DNA of 14,784 bases from Ramicandelaber brevisporus (taxonomy: Eukaryota > Kickxellomycota > Ramicandelaberales > Ramicandelaberaceae), in contig MU603194.1 of assembly GCA_025201865.1 (NCBI GenBank), forward strand, positions 934 through 15,717. The letters run 5' to 3'. The notes under the pieces were generated by a model. The model saw only the letters and a list, made by a program, of their open reading frames with translations. It ran no database searches and was not told the origin of the DNA. Every line of letters begins with the position of its first letter. Positions within the stretch are counted from its first letter, which is position 1. Positions 1-8,383 of this stretch are shown here, piece after piece. Made by a program: the position numbers and the translations under genes.

Positions 1-326
1 TTGAGAGCGTTGCATCCATTCCAAAGAATGCATTGCAATTTATTATCCGTGCCGCTCCTAGTCTACAATCTATAAGATTTTATGAAGTTCGTGGACTCCC
101 AGAGAGTGATTTGGATGATATTCGTGGTATGGTGAATCCTGCAGTTCGCAAGATGCGTATACATGCCTCCAAATGTGATTTTGATTTTTCAACGATGCCA
201 ATTTTGATGGAGCTGTTTCCAAATCTCTCTATTATAGACATCAGTAGTAAAAACGACCTGCATGAAACAAAGAATAAACTGAAACAGGAATATCCCAAGT
301 TAAGTGTGTTTTTTGAACAAGTTTAA
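1..326 (+). CDS. C-terminal fragment of an LRR/F-box-like protein (5' end outside window)
   Basis: The frame is open from the first full codon (position 3) to a TAA at 324-326, and no ATG is needed within the window, so this is the last ~108 codons of a gene that starts upstream. The visible protein has short repeating strings of the type seen in leucine-rich repeats, such as APSLQSIRFYEVRGLP and LFPNLSIIDIS, where spaced hydrophobic residues would form parallel strands. It ends in a charged helix-like tail (KNKLKQEYPKLSVFFEQV). LRR proteins with an N-terminal F-box, which recruit substrates to SCF ubiquitin ligases, commonly end like this in fungi, but no F-box lies inside the window, so that role is only an inference. 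It could equally be another solenoid protein. The reading frame is well supported; the family call is weak. Confidence 0.6.
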   Translation, partial: ESVASIPKNALQFIIRAAPSLQSIRFYEVRGLPESDLDDIRGMVNPAVRKMRIHASKCDFDFSTMPILMELFPNLSIIDISSKNDLHETKNKLKQEYPKLSVFFEQV

Positions 327-887
327 ACATAATTTCAATTCCTTTCATCTCCATCAAGCTGTGCGTGCAGTCGTACAGTTTTGGGGCTCGAAAGGTCGGG
401 TTCTTCGCCAAAACTGTCTGTCTGCACTTTCCCGCCTCTACAGCTCCGACATACTGCACCAAACCAAGCGCGCTCCATCATACCACCTGGGTCCTGCCAG
501 GCCATCCCCCGTTGACATACTTAATCATCATTTTCATTCTCATTGTTTTCGCTTGTTCACTCGGAATTCATCTTTCCTTTTTATTATTTTCGTATTCAGT
601 CTTTCGCTCACGAAGGACATTTTATTTAAATGGGAACAATGCAATGCACACACATAGCACAGCTCTCCTAGGAGATGGAAAGAGGAATTGAATCGTACTT
701 TAATGTAGTGTAGTGAGTTGATTGTTTGTATAATGCTCACCACAAATGCCACTATCCTTTTTTCATTATTCACAACTTTTGTTGCTGCTGTTTATTCAAA
801 TCCAGACGGATTTTGTCCAATTTCGAAACAAAAACAAAATAAATAAAAAAAACGAAGCTAGAAAAATAAGGCAAACTGTTGATCTAG
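327..887. other. Intergenic region upstream of UTP4
   Basis: These 561 bases hold the 3' flank of the LRR-like gene and the UTP4 promoter/leader. Open frames here lack an ATG or give low-complexity hydrophobic translations, so no gene is called. A TATAAT string lies at 729-734, about 155 bases before the UTP4 ATG, and the last 60 bases before the ATG are strongly A-rich, typical of a fungal 5' leader. No tRNA-like or snoRNA-like box pair was seen. Confidence 0.5.
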
Positions 888-921
888 ATGGCAAAGAGTT
901 CAACAGCTGCTTCGTCCAAAC

Positions 922-966
<45 letters not shown>

Positions 967-3656
967 AAGTGCACTGCTGCCGGTTTGTCGAGTACACTCC
1001 AGCCGCCATCAACGCCCTGTCCTTTTCCCCGCAGTTTGAGCGCAGATCCGAGTCTGGCTATGGCAAGTCCATGTCCTATTTGGCCTGCGGCCGTGCCAAC
1101 GGCGATATTGAGCTGTGGAACCCAATGAGTGGATTCATGCTTGAGCGGGTCATTCCTGGTGTTGTGGGCAGCTCTACGGAAGTTCTGGCATGGGCTCATC
1201 AGACTACTTTGTCGGATGAAGGACAGGCTGATCTGGCAGATGAGAGCAGCGACAGTGAGAGCGATTCCGATAGCGAAGACACTGGCAAGACAAACGGCCA
1301 GGATGGCGATGCAGCACTGCTGGAGAAGCAACGGCAACAGAGACAAGAACAGCGGAAACTGGCTGCAATTGCCAAGCTCAAGTCACAGCTTCCTCGTCTC
1401 TTTTCCGCTGGCTTATCATCTACAGTCGTCGAGTGGGATATCGTCAAGATGATCCCTAAGCGCTCGGCCGATACTAACGGTGGAGCAATCTGGTGCATGG
1501 CTGCTGATCCCACTGGCATGAAGCTCGCCGTTGGCTGTGAAGATGGCTGCATTCGTATATTCAACATTGCCGACGACGCGTTCGAGTACGTGCGTAGCTT
1601 TGATCGCCAGCCGTCTCGTATCATGTCTCTGGCATGGTCTCCACTGGGCGATTTCATCGTGACTGGTTCCGCCGATGGCAGTTTGCGCAAATGGAGCACC
1701 GCCACTGGTCGTGTATTGTCGCGCATGACTGTTGAGCGTCGCAAAGGTGAGGATACCGTTGTGTGGTCAGTGCTTGTATTGCCCAACGGTCAGATTGTCA
1801 GCGGTGACTCGCTTGGCCATGTCAAGTTCTGGGATCCAGTTACAGATACGGTTCTTCAGAGCTTTAACCGCCATGAGGCTGATGTCTTGTGCATGGTTGC
1901 GTCCAGTAACGGCAAGACTGTATTCACAACTGGCGTTGACCGTGATATCGTTCAGTTCAAGTTGATCCAGAGCAAGAACTCTCAGGGCTCAGTGGCCAGT
2001 GGCAAGAAGGGCGAGCGTGCCGTTCAAACCAAATGGGTTGTTGGCGGAAACCGTCGTTACCACTCTCACGATGTGCGTGCTCTTGCGCTGAACGACAACC
2101 TGCCGGTTGATTCGCTTGTGTCTGGCGGTGTTGACATGCAAATGGTAGTGTGCCCTGCCCGTGACTTCCCTGATCTCAACCAGTTCCGTCTACCGTGCTT
2201 CCCACCCAAGCCTGTGGTTTCTACTGTGCTCGGCCAGCGCTTGGTGGCGTGCAGATTCCCAACATCGGTCCAATTGTGGCAGCTGGGCACCGCCGCCAAC
2301 CCATTCAAGGGTGCCGAGAGCGACACTGATTCTGGAGATGGCATCTATGAGGCTCAAAGCGGCCGCGAGCTGCACATTGCTCAGAACTATCGGTCTCTGC
2401 TCAAGATGCAGTTGAAGCCGCACTCGTCTCTTACCAGCACTGCAGTGTCTGAAGATGCGTCGTGGTTGATGGCTGCTGACATTGACAACATTCGGCTGTT
2501 CCGCCTCAGTCTGGGTTTATCTTCCGACCCAGATGCCGACTCTTCTGAAGTTGACAGCAATGATGGCGAGATTTCCGCCACTCGTGTTGCTCGTTTCCCG
2601 CCGGAGGACTTGTTTGGCTCTGGTACCTCTGGCTATCACGGCGCTCACCAAGTTGCGTTCACTCCAGACTCGACCAAGGCTATCATTGTGGCCGTCGACT
2701 CTTCTGTGGCCATTGTTGACTTGACTCGCTGGAAAGTTGGACAGTTCCCAGTTCTGGCTCGCTTTACCAATCACTGCGGCCCCAACTCTACCAGCAACAA
2801 CAGCAATGGCAACAATCTATCATCTGATGCGATGGATATTGACGATGTTGACTACATGGCTCCATCCAAGCAGCAGCAGCAGCATCCTCGTGATGCCTCT
2901 ATCAATGCTCGCGATGCCTTCTACTCGCTACCAGCCACTGTCACTTCTTTGGTGGTTAGTCCTGATGGTCAATGGCTCGCGACTGGCGACAGTCTGAACC
3001 GCATCTACGTCTTCAACCTCGACACTCTGGCAATGCACATCCGCCTGCCAATCTTCGCCAAGCAACACTCCACTTTGCAGTTCCGTCCTGGCACAAACGA
3101 ACTCGTTGTTGCATTGGCCACCAACGAATTCCACATCTTTGACGTTGACAAGAAGAACCTGACTGCCTGGTCCATCGCCAACTCTAATCGCTTGCCAGTT
3201 CGTCTGTTGCAGTTCAGTGACCGCATCAGTGGCATCTCATTCGAATCATCCGCCTCATTGATGGACTCAAATGGTGGCACAACCATTGGTGGAGCTCAGC
3301 GCAACAATGGGGTGATGGTGCTGTGGGGCTCCAATTTCATGTGTCGAGTTGACTTGAATAAGCCTGTGCAAGCAGACAGATTCGCCGATACAAACGTCAT
3401 CAAGCGCAAGCACAAGTCTTCTGCCTTTGATGAGACTGAGACTCCCAAGAAACATTCATCGAAAGCCCAACAGGATGGTGCCGGTGCTGGTGGAGATGGA
3501 TTGGATGAGCAAAATTGCAAAACACTGCACAAGTATCGCCAGATGATGTATGCCGGATACATTGCTCCCCATGAGTTGGTTGTGGTGGAGAGACCGTGGC
3601 ATCAGGCGATGGAGCACTTGCCGCCTGCATTCTATCGCGCCAAGTACGGAACATAA
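888..3656 (+). CDS. UTP4: U3 snoRNP-associated WD40 protein Utp4 (cirhin)
   Basis: This 922-residue WD40 protein belongs to the t-UTP/UTP-A subcomplex of the small-subunit processome, which binds nascent pre-rRNA in the nucleolus and is needed for early 35S processing and 18S maturation. The match runs end to end: an N-terminal strand CRFVEYTPAAINALSFSP (31-48), blade motifs RLFSAGLSSTVVEWD (170-184), GGAIWCMAADPTGMKLAVG (198-216), RIMSLAWSPLGDFIVTGSAD (244-263), the YHSHDVRALA loop (391-400), and a C-terminal signature VVVERPWHQAMEHLPPAFYR (898-917). The family is usually about 690-780 residues. The extra length here comes from a poly-Thr N-terminus (13-26), a Ser/Asp-rich then basic helical insertion (about 106-163), and Asn/Ser- and Gln-rich loops around 630-670. 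The ATG at 888 is chosen because the conserved first strand starts just after the Thr tract. No intron is visible. Identity is confident; blade borders are approximate. Confidence 0.95.
924..965 (+). repeat. (ACG)14 microsatellite encoding poly-Thr at the Utp4 N-terminus
   Basis: Fourteen uninterrupted ACG codons follow a CCG proline codon and encode Thr13-Thr26. The other + frames would give poly-Asp or poly-Arg, so length changes are harmless only in multiples of three. The purity of the repeat suggests recent expansion or slippage. Confidence 0.98.
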
Positions 3657-3680
3657 TAAATATTTATCTCACTTAATAAA
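3655..3680 (+). terminator. Poly(A) signal-like motifs after UTP4
   Basis: Two AATAAA hexamers occur at 3655-3660, overlapping the UTP4 stop codon, and at 3675-3680, within AT-rich sequence. They match the eukaryotic polyadenylation hexamer. Fungal signals are loose, so actual use is an inference. Confidence 0.5.
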
Positions 3681-3812
3681 TAATTACAAAAAGAAAATTG
3701 GAGTACTTCTCCTTTAAGTGTTGAGTATAAGTTATATTACTAATTGAGTATAGATTGAATCGAAGAAGGGGGTATCATTGTTGCGGATGTTGTATCAATC
3801 TCCTTTTTCTCT

Positions 3813-3924
3813 TTATCATAACATGATAAGCGAAATCGAACATATCCGCAGATAAAGTTAGCTGATAGTCTGAAAGTTGAACAACTTTCGCTTCCCTCGC
3901 ATTCGATCACACTCACCGTTATCT
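3813..3924. promoter_or_regulatory. Cluster of five WGATAR (GATA-factor) consensus sites
   Basis: Matches to WGATAR lie at 3813-3818 (minus), 3824-3829 (plus), 3850-3855 (plus), 3863-3868 (plus) and 3919-3924 (minus), ending 41 bases before the ATG of the next gene. The first two form an inverted repeat, TTATCAT-AAC-ATGATAA (3813-3829), a geometry suited to paired zinc fingers. In other fungi GATA factors mediate nitrogen (AreA/Gln3 type) or iron (SreA type) control. Which regulator would act here cannot be told from the sequence. Confidence 0.5.
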
Positions 3925-3965
3925 TTTTTTGTAATATACTTGAATAGATTGTCAAGCTCTTTGTA

Positions 3966-4523
3966 ATGGTTCGCCTGTCACTCTTTTCTACCCTCTTTGC
4001 AGCCACTGTGTTTGCTTCGGCTGCCAGTATCAAGCCTCATGCGCAAACCTGCTCCAACAGTCTGGTTCAATCCTACACTGTAAATGTTCCCGTCCGTGTC
4101 AAGGTCCACAGCAACCAATGCTCCAGCCGGCCATCCACAATCAATTTTGCCAATGATCAAGACACAACCGAGTTCCTCTCTGTCACCAAATCCTTGGGTC
4201 ACAGCATCCACACCTCTCATTTCCAGAAAATGAACCACGAGACTGCGGCTCGTTTGGCTGTTCAAAACATGATGCCAGAAGAAATTGAGATGGATGCTGA
4301 AGATGTGCGTCTGTTTTCAGTCTGTCGTGCGGTTAAGACACTGTGGCATTTGCGTGGATGTTACAAGTCGTGTTTAGCGGGTGACGAAGTCAAGTATAAT
4401 ACATGCATGCTAGGATGTGCAGTGAATGCGATTGTGGACTATTATCCACCTGAACCGAAACAAGAGCCACCACCAGAGTTGCCACAGCCAGGCCAGCCAG
4501 CACCACAGTCACCAACCAACTAA
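3966..4523 (+). CDS. Small secreted cysteine-containing protein with a twin CX3C motif
   Basis: I do not recognise the family of this 185-residue protein. It starts with a clear secretory signal peptide (MVRLSLFSTLFAATVFASA, probable cleavage near residue 19-20). The mature part holds seven cysteines at 29, 52, 120, 132, 136, 147 and 151. The last four form CYKSC-x10-CMLGC in a predicted helical stretch (about 112-160), which would suit a disulfide-stapled helical hairpin. The tail (161-185) is Pro/Gln-rich and likely disordered. Twin CX3C motifs are known from small Tim chaperones of the mitochondrial intermembrane space, but those lack a signal peptide, so export to the cell surface or medium is more likely. 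It sits between two ribosome-assembly genes with its own GATA-rich promoter. It could be an effector-like or wall-associated protein; the function is unknown. Confidence 0.8.
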   Translation: MVRLSLFSTLFAATVFASAASIKPHAQTCSNSLVQSYTVNVPVRVKVHSNQCSSRPSTINFANDQDTTEFLSVTKSLGHSIHTSHFQKMNHETAARLAVQNMMPEEIEMDAEDVRLFSVCRAVKTLWHLRGCYKSCLAGDEVKYNTCMLGCAVNAIVDYYPPEPKQEPPPELPQPGQPAPQSPTN

Positions 4524-4613
4524 ACACCTTTATTAGTGCTACCATTCTAATCGTTGCTTTCGCTGTTTCCGCTGTTCAAAGGCTGAAATAATTTCAACAT
4601 TTTAGAAAATTAG

Positions 4614-4796
4614 ATGAAAGTTGCCTTCACTTTTATTGAAACGATTCGAGTTTCAACCAAAATACAATTTGCAAAAAAAAAAGAAAAAGAAAAAGAAACA
4701 AAAAATCGCAAAGTAGATCAAGACAGCGATGGGAGTGTACAGTGTGTTATCAGGCAAGAACAAGAAGTCGTCCAGTGCTTCAACAGCAGCAGCTAA
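4614..4796 (+). other. Candidate upstream ORF overlapping the BRX1 start, within an A-rich leader
   Basis: An ATG at 4614 opens a 60-codon frame that runs past the BRX1 ATG (4729) in a different frame and stops at 4794-4796. The stretch includes an A-rich tract (about 4670-4708). Its peptide is Lys/Glu-rich and dictated by the A-tract, so it is unlikely to be a functional protein. If transcription starts upstream of 4614 it could reduce BRX1 translation; if it starts downstream, the frame is irrelevant. Confidence 0.2.
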
Positions 4797-5733
4797 CGAG
4801 TCATCAACCAGCAACGAGAGCAACAAACCACGCAATCGCCAAAAGGTTCTGTTGCTGTCATCTCGCGGTATTCCATTCCGCCATCGTCACCTTGTGAGCG
4901 ACCTCGAATCGCTGCTCCCGCAATGCAAGCGTGAGTCGAAGCTGGACACCAAGTCCAACTTGTGGGTTCTTAATGAGCTTGCAGAACTCAACAGCTGCAA
5001 CAACTGCTTGTTCTTTGAATCCAAAAAGAATGAGGATTTATACCTGTGGATGTCAAAAACACCGAATGGCCCATGTGTTAGATTCCATGTTCAGAATATT
5101 CACACGATGGATGAGATGCGCATGACTGGAAACTGTCTTAAAGGATCGCGTCCATTGTTATCGTTTGACAAGACTTTTGATAGCAAGCCGCATTATCAGC
5201 TATTGAAGGAAATGCTGATTCAGAGCTTTGGAGTTCCAAAGAGCTCCAGAAGAGTCAAGCCATTCCATGATCATATATTCAACTTTGCAATTGTCGATGG
5301 CCGCATCTGGTTCCGTAACTATCAAATTGTGGAGAAGGACAATGCTGGAACAGTCCTGCCCATCGATGAAGAGACTAATAAGATTCTGACTAATGCTGAG
5401 AATGGAGATGATGATGATGAGCCATCAGGCAAAAATAAGAAGAAGGCTACTGAGCAGGATTTGACAATGGTTGAAATTGGACCAAGATTCTGCCTCAATC
5501 CAATCAAGATCTTTGCTGGATCATTTGGTGGTCCAACCCTGTACGAGAACCAAGCATACGTCTCGCCAAACGCCGTTCGTGCCGAATTACGTGGCCGCAA
5601 AGGTGCCAAGTATGTTCAACGTCACATGGCTGAGAGCGAGCGCAAGATTAGACTGGATCACAGCGACTTACCTCAGGATGCTCGTGATTCCATCTTTGCC
5701 AACAATGATAACGATGACGATGACGATGAGTAA
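4729..5733 (+). CDS. BRX1: Ribosome biogenesis protein Brx1 (Brix domain)
   Basis: This 334-residue protein is a nucleolar Brix-domain factor that binds pre-rRNA and helps assemble the 60S subunit, acting with Ebp2 at the 27SA3-to-27SB stage. The Brix domain spans about 38-262: RNRQKVLLLSSRGIPFRHRH (35-54) at its start, the internal block NLWVLNELAELNSCNNCLFF (77-96), PCVRFHVQNIHTMDEMRMTG (115-134), and the closing block VEIGPRFCLNPIKIFAGSFG (248-267). Two family hallmarks follow: GPTLYENQAYVSPN and the basic RGRKGAKYVQR. An acidic-basic low-complexity loop (about 213-242) interrupts the domain before its last strand. The N-terminus (1-34) is Ser/Asn/Ala-rich and the protein ends in an Asp run. 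Length is near the usual 290-350. The ATG at 4729 gives the complete domain and there is no in-frame alternative upstream. Confidence 0.95.
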   Translation: MGVYSVLSGKNKKSSSASTAAANESSTSNESNKPRNRQKVLLLSSRGIPFRHRHLVSDLESLLPQCKRESKLDTKSNLWVLNELAELNSCNNCLFFESKKNEDLYLWMSKTPNGPCVRFHVQNIHTMDEMRMTGNCLKGSRPLLSFDKTFDSKPHYQLLKEMLIQSFGVPKSSRRVKPFHDHIFNFAIVDGRIWFRNYQIVEKDNAGTVLPIDEETNKILTNAENGDDDDEPSGKNKKKATEQDLTMVEIGPRFCLNPIKIFAGSFGGPTLYENQAYVSPNAVRAELRGRKGAKYVQRHMAESERKIRLDHSDLPQDARDSIFANNDNDDDDDE

Positions 5734-6091
5734 ACACACTAACAATTTACATAGCCTTGCTGCTGTCCTTTTTTTTTTAACTTTTTAAAGCAAAATGCTT
5801 CTCAATATTGGGGGAGCGGGTATACCAGACGGCTAGAGTTAAGGCATGGATCAATGAACGAACGAATGAATGCCAATGCGGGTCACAGGATAGAAGTGCG
5901 AATCTTTTTTTGAGGGGAGAGAAGAGTTTTGATTCGAAGGCGGCCTTCTTTGTGAGTTGAACGTGGCTTCATCTTCTTTGTGCACGCTAGTGTACGTGCG
6001 TATGCTGTGTGTATGCACACGTCCGTGTTTTCAATCACGCACTTTTTCAGACTTTCTTCTGTCGTGTACTTGCTTCCTTCCATCTACGTGT

Positions 6092-6123
<32 letters not shown>

Positions 6124-6146
6124 AGCAGTGTTCAAACAGACTAGCG
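5734..6146. other. Intergenic region between BRX1 and the SMP-domain gene
   Basis: These 413 bases contain a T10 run soon after the BRX1 stop, a short stretch of alternating AACG/AATG tetranucleotides (about 5853-5872), and the (AGC)8 repeat near the downstream ATG. An out-of-frame ATG at 6002 opens a frame that runs into the next gene and gives Cys-rich then poly-Ala sequence. It is most likely untranslated leader or promoter. No independent gene is seen. Confidence 0.5.
6097..6120 (+). repeat. (AGC)8 microsatellite in the leader of the SMP-domain gene
   Basis: Eight perfect AGC units lie 26 bases before the ATG at 6147 and are flanked by imperfect AGT/AGC units (6094-6129). In a transcript these CAG-type repeats could form a weak hairpin near the start codon. 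Confidence 0.95.
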
Positions 6147-8351
6147 ATGCTTGGCCCAGTGGTGCTACTGTTGACGTTCTTGGCCGGCGTGCTGTTTTTG
6201 CCGATTACAGTTGCAGCAGGCATCGTGTACTTGTTCTATATTTCACCACCCGCACGTAGTCACGACGAGCGCTGGGATGAATACCGATCGGCTACCAAAG
6301 CAACAGCGGCTGTGGCGGACGATACGAGTGCAGACATTACACCAGAGCCAGCCTTGTCAAATGTCAATCGAGACGCCATTCATAGTGCGCCAATACCGCC
6401 ACTCCCACAGAGTGTTTCTGGCCACAAAGTGGGATATCTGCGAGTGACAAGAGTTCTTGACCCGACAGGCGCAGTGCCACCCATCTACATTCCACCTCAG
6501 CCACAGGCGCATGCACCAGCTGCGGCCACATTGCAGGTGGATACTGGTACAATGGACTCGCTGGATGCATCACACAGCCCAATTGAGAGTGGAATACCGC
6601 CCGATGCAGCAGCCATAGACCGAGTGCCCTCATCTGACTCGCGCCGTTCGGCAACCTCCTCCTCTGCCTCTTCCATAATGCAGCCAGCCAATGTGAGTCA
6701 AACCTCTTTGGCATCTGGACTGCGGAAGCGCTTGGGACATGTCGCACCTCAGTCTGCGGGCAGTATCACGGCAGCCAGTACAAGTGGTGGCTCGGTTGGA
6801 AATCGCGCAATGGCATCAACAACATCGCTGAATAGTAGTGAAGCGGGACAACTGACAGTCACGCCAGCCACCACAACCACAACAACCGCAACAGCTCAAT
6901 CAACAAGCGTAACAGAGGCTTCAACATCGAATTTGTTTACAGGTCAACTGCCACCAGCATTGAGCAGCAGCAGTCCAACACCGAGTACAGCAGCAAATAA
7001 TGGACAAAATAAGATATCATCCAAACTGAGATCAGGATTATCAAGCATTATGGACGCAATCAGTAACAATAATGACTCAAGGAAGGATGGATCAACCCCT
7101 CGAAGAGATTCTGCGTCTGGCCAGAGTAATAGTGCAGATGGCAGCAGATCACAGCAGAATCAATCGCAGCAAGTTCCATTGAAGGATGTGTACTTTGCAG
7201 TGTTGAAAAATGATACATTGTTTCTCTATGACAGTGAAAAACAATTGGAATTTAGAGGAGTGGTTGTTGTATCTAACTTTAGCGTATCATTAAGTGCATT
7301 GCCTCCTGACATGATTGACAACGACTGCTTTAGACGTACTCTACCTATTGTATTGGGCCGTCGTACTGACGATTCCACTTCTCCCACCAGCACTATTAGT
7401 AGTAATAACAGCAATAGTAACAGTAACAGCAATAATAGTGGTATATCAGTTAGATCCAATTATTATTTATATGCACCTACGTGGCCAGAAAAGGAAAGCT
7501 GGTACTTTGCACTGTGGAATGCATCCCGTGGCGATACCAATTCAACAGTTGTATCACGTGCTGCAATTGCTGAACAAAGCAATGTAGCCTCTGAAGGACC
7601 ATCTACAGTTGAATTGATGAATGTTCCATTTGACTACGCAGGCTGGCGCAGACTTCAGCAATTGGTTAGAGGAGATGAACGGCAGCTGTATAGCCAATGG
7701 TTAAATGCATTAATTGGACGTATATTCTTGGGAGTGCATAAATCTAAACAAATGAGGGCACAAATGATTCGTAAGATTAGAACCAAAATAACCAGAGTGA
7801 AAAGACCTTCCTTTGTAAGTGAGATTAAAGTTAGAGACTTGGATGTAGGCAATGCTGCCCCAATGATTACTCATCCAAAGGTACTATCTTTAAGTGACAA
7901 TGGCGAGTTGACTTTAGAACTATACATCCATTATGAAGGCGGATTTAGTGTAGAATTGGAGACCATAGCCACAATATCGGTGTCACAGCGCATACGAACG
8001 TTTCAAGTGCCGATTGCATTGGCAGCAAACTTGAGAAGATTGACTGGCAAGCTGTTGGTTAGAATCGGAGCACCGCCCAGCAATAGAATCTGGATTGGGT
8101 TCTTTGAAATGCCTCACATCGATTTGAAGATTGAGCCAATTGTTTCTGATCGAGAAATCAAATTTGAGTTTGTATTGACTGCGATAAAGAAGAAGTTGCT
8201 TGATATGATTCAAGAAACTATGGTTTTGCCTAATATGGACGATGTCACTTTCTTTCCTTCCTTTGGAACTGGTGGAATATTCGAATATTATCCACACGGT
8301 CATTTGGACAAATTTGATGTATTGCCTGCCCATGTACTCAAATTGCAGCAG

Positions 8352-8383
<32 letters not shown>

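Noticed and set aside
327-691. Open frames of about 110 codons in the first intergenic gap
   Set aside because: They have no ATG start, give hydrophobic low-complexity translations and show no family resemblance.
900-1346. Minus-strand frame opposite the Utp4 N-terminus ending in poly-Arg
   Set aside because: It is a shadow of the (ACG)14 repeat and of Utp4 codons.
4584-4596. TGAAAT-A-ATTTCA palindrome as a ribosome-biogenesis (RRPE-like) promoter element for BRX1
   Set aside because: It differs from the yeast RRPE and no equivalent site was seen before UTP4, so co-regulation is not supported.
4735-4795. A-rich leader and Ser/Asn-rich start of BRX1 as evidence of a mis-called start
   Set aside because: No other in-frame ATG lies upstream and the Brix domain is complete from residue 35 onward; N-terminal variability is normal for the family.
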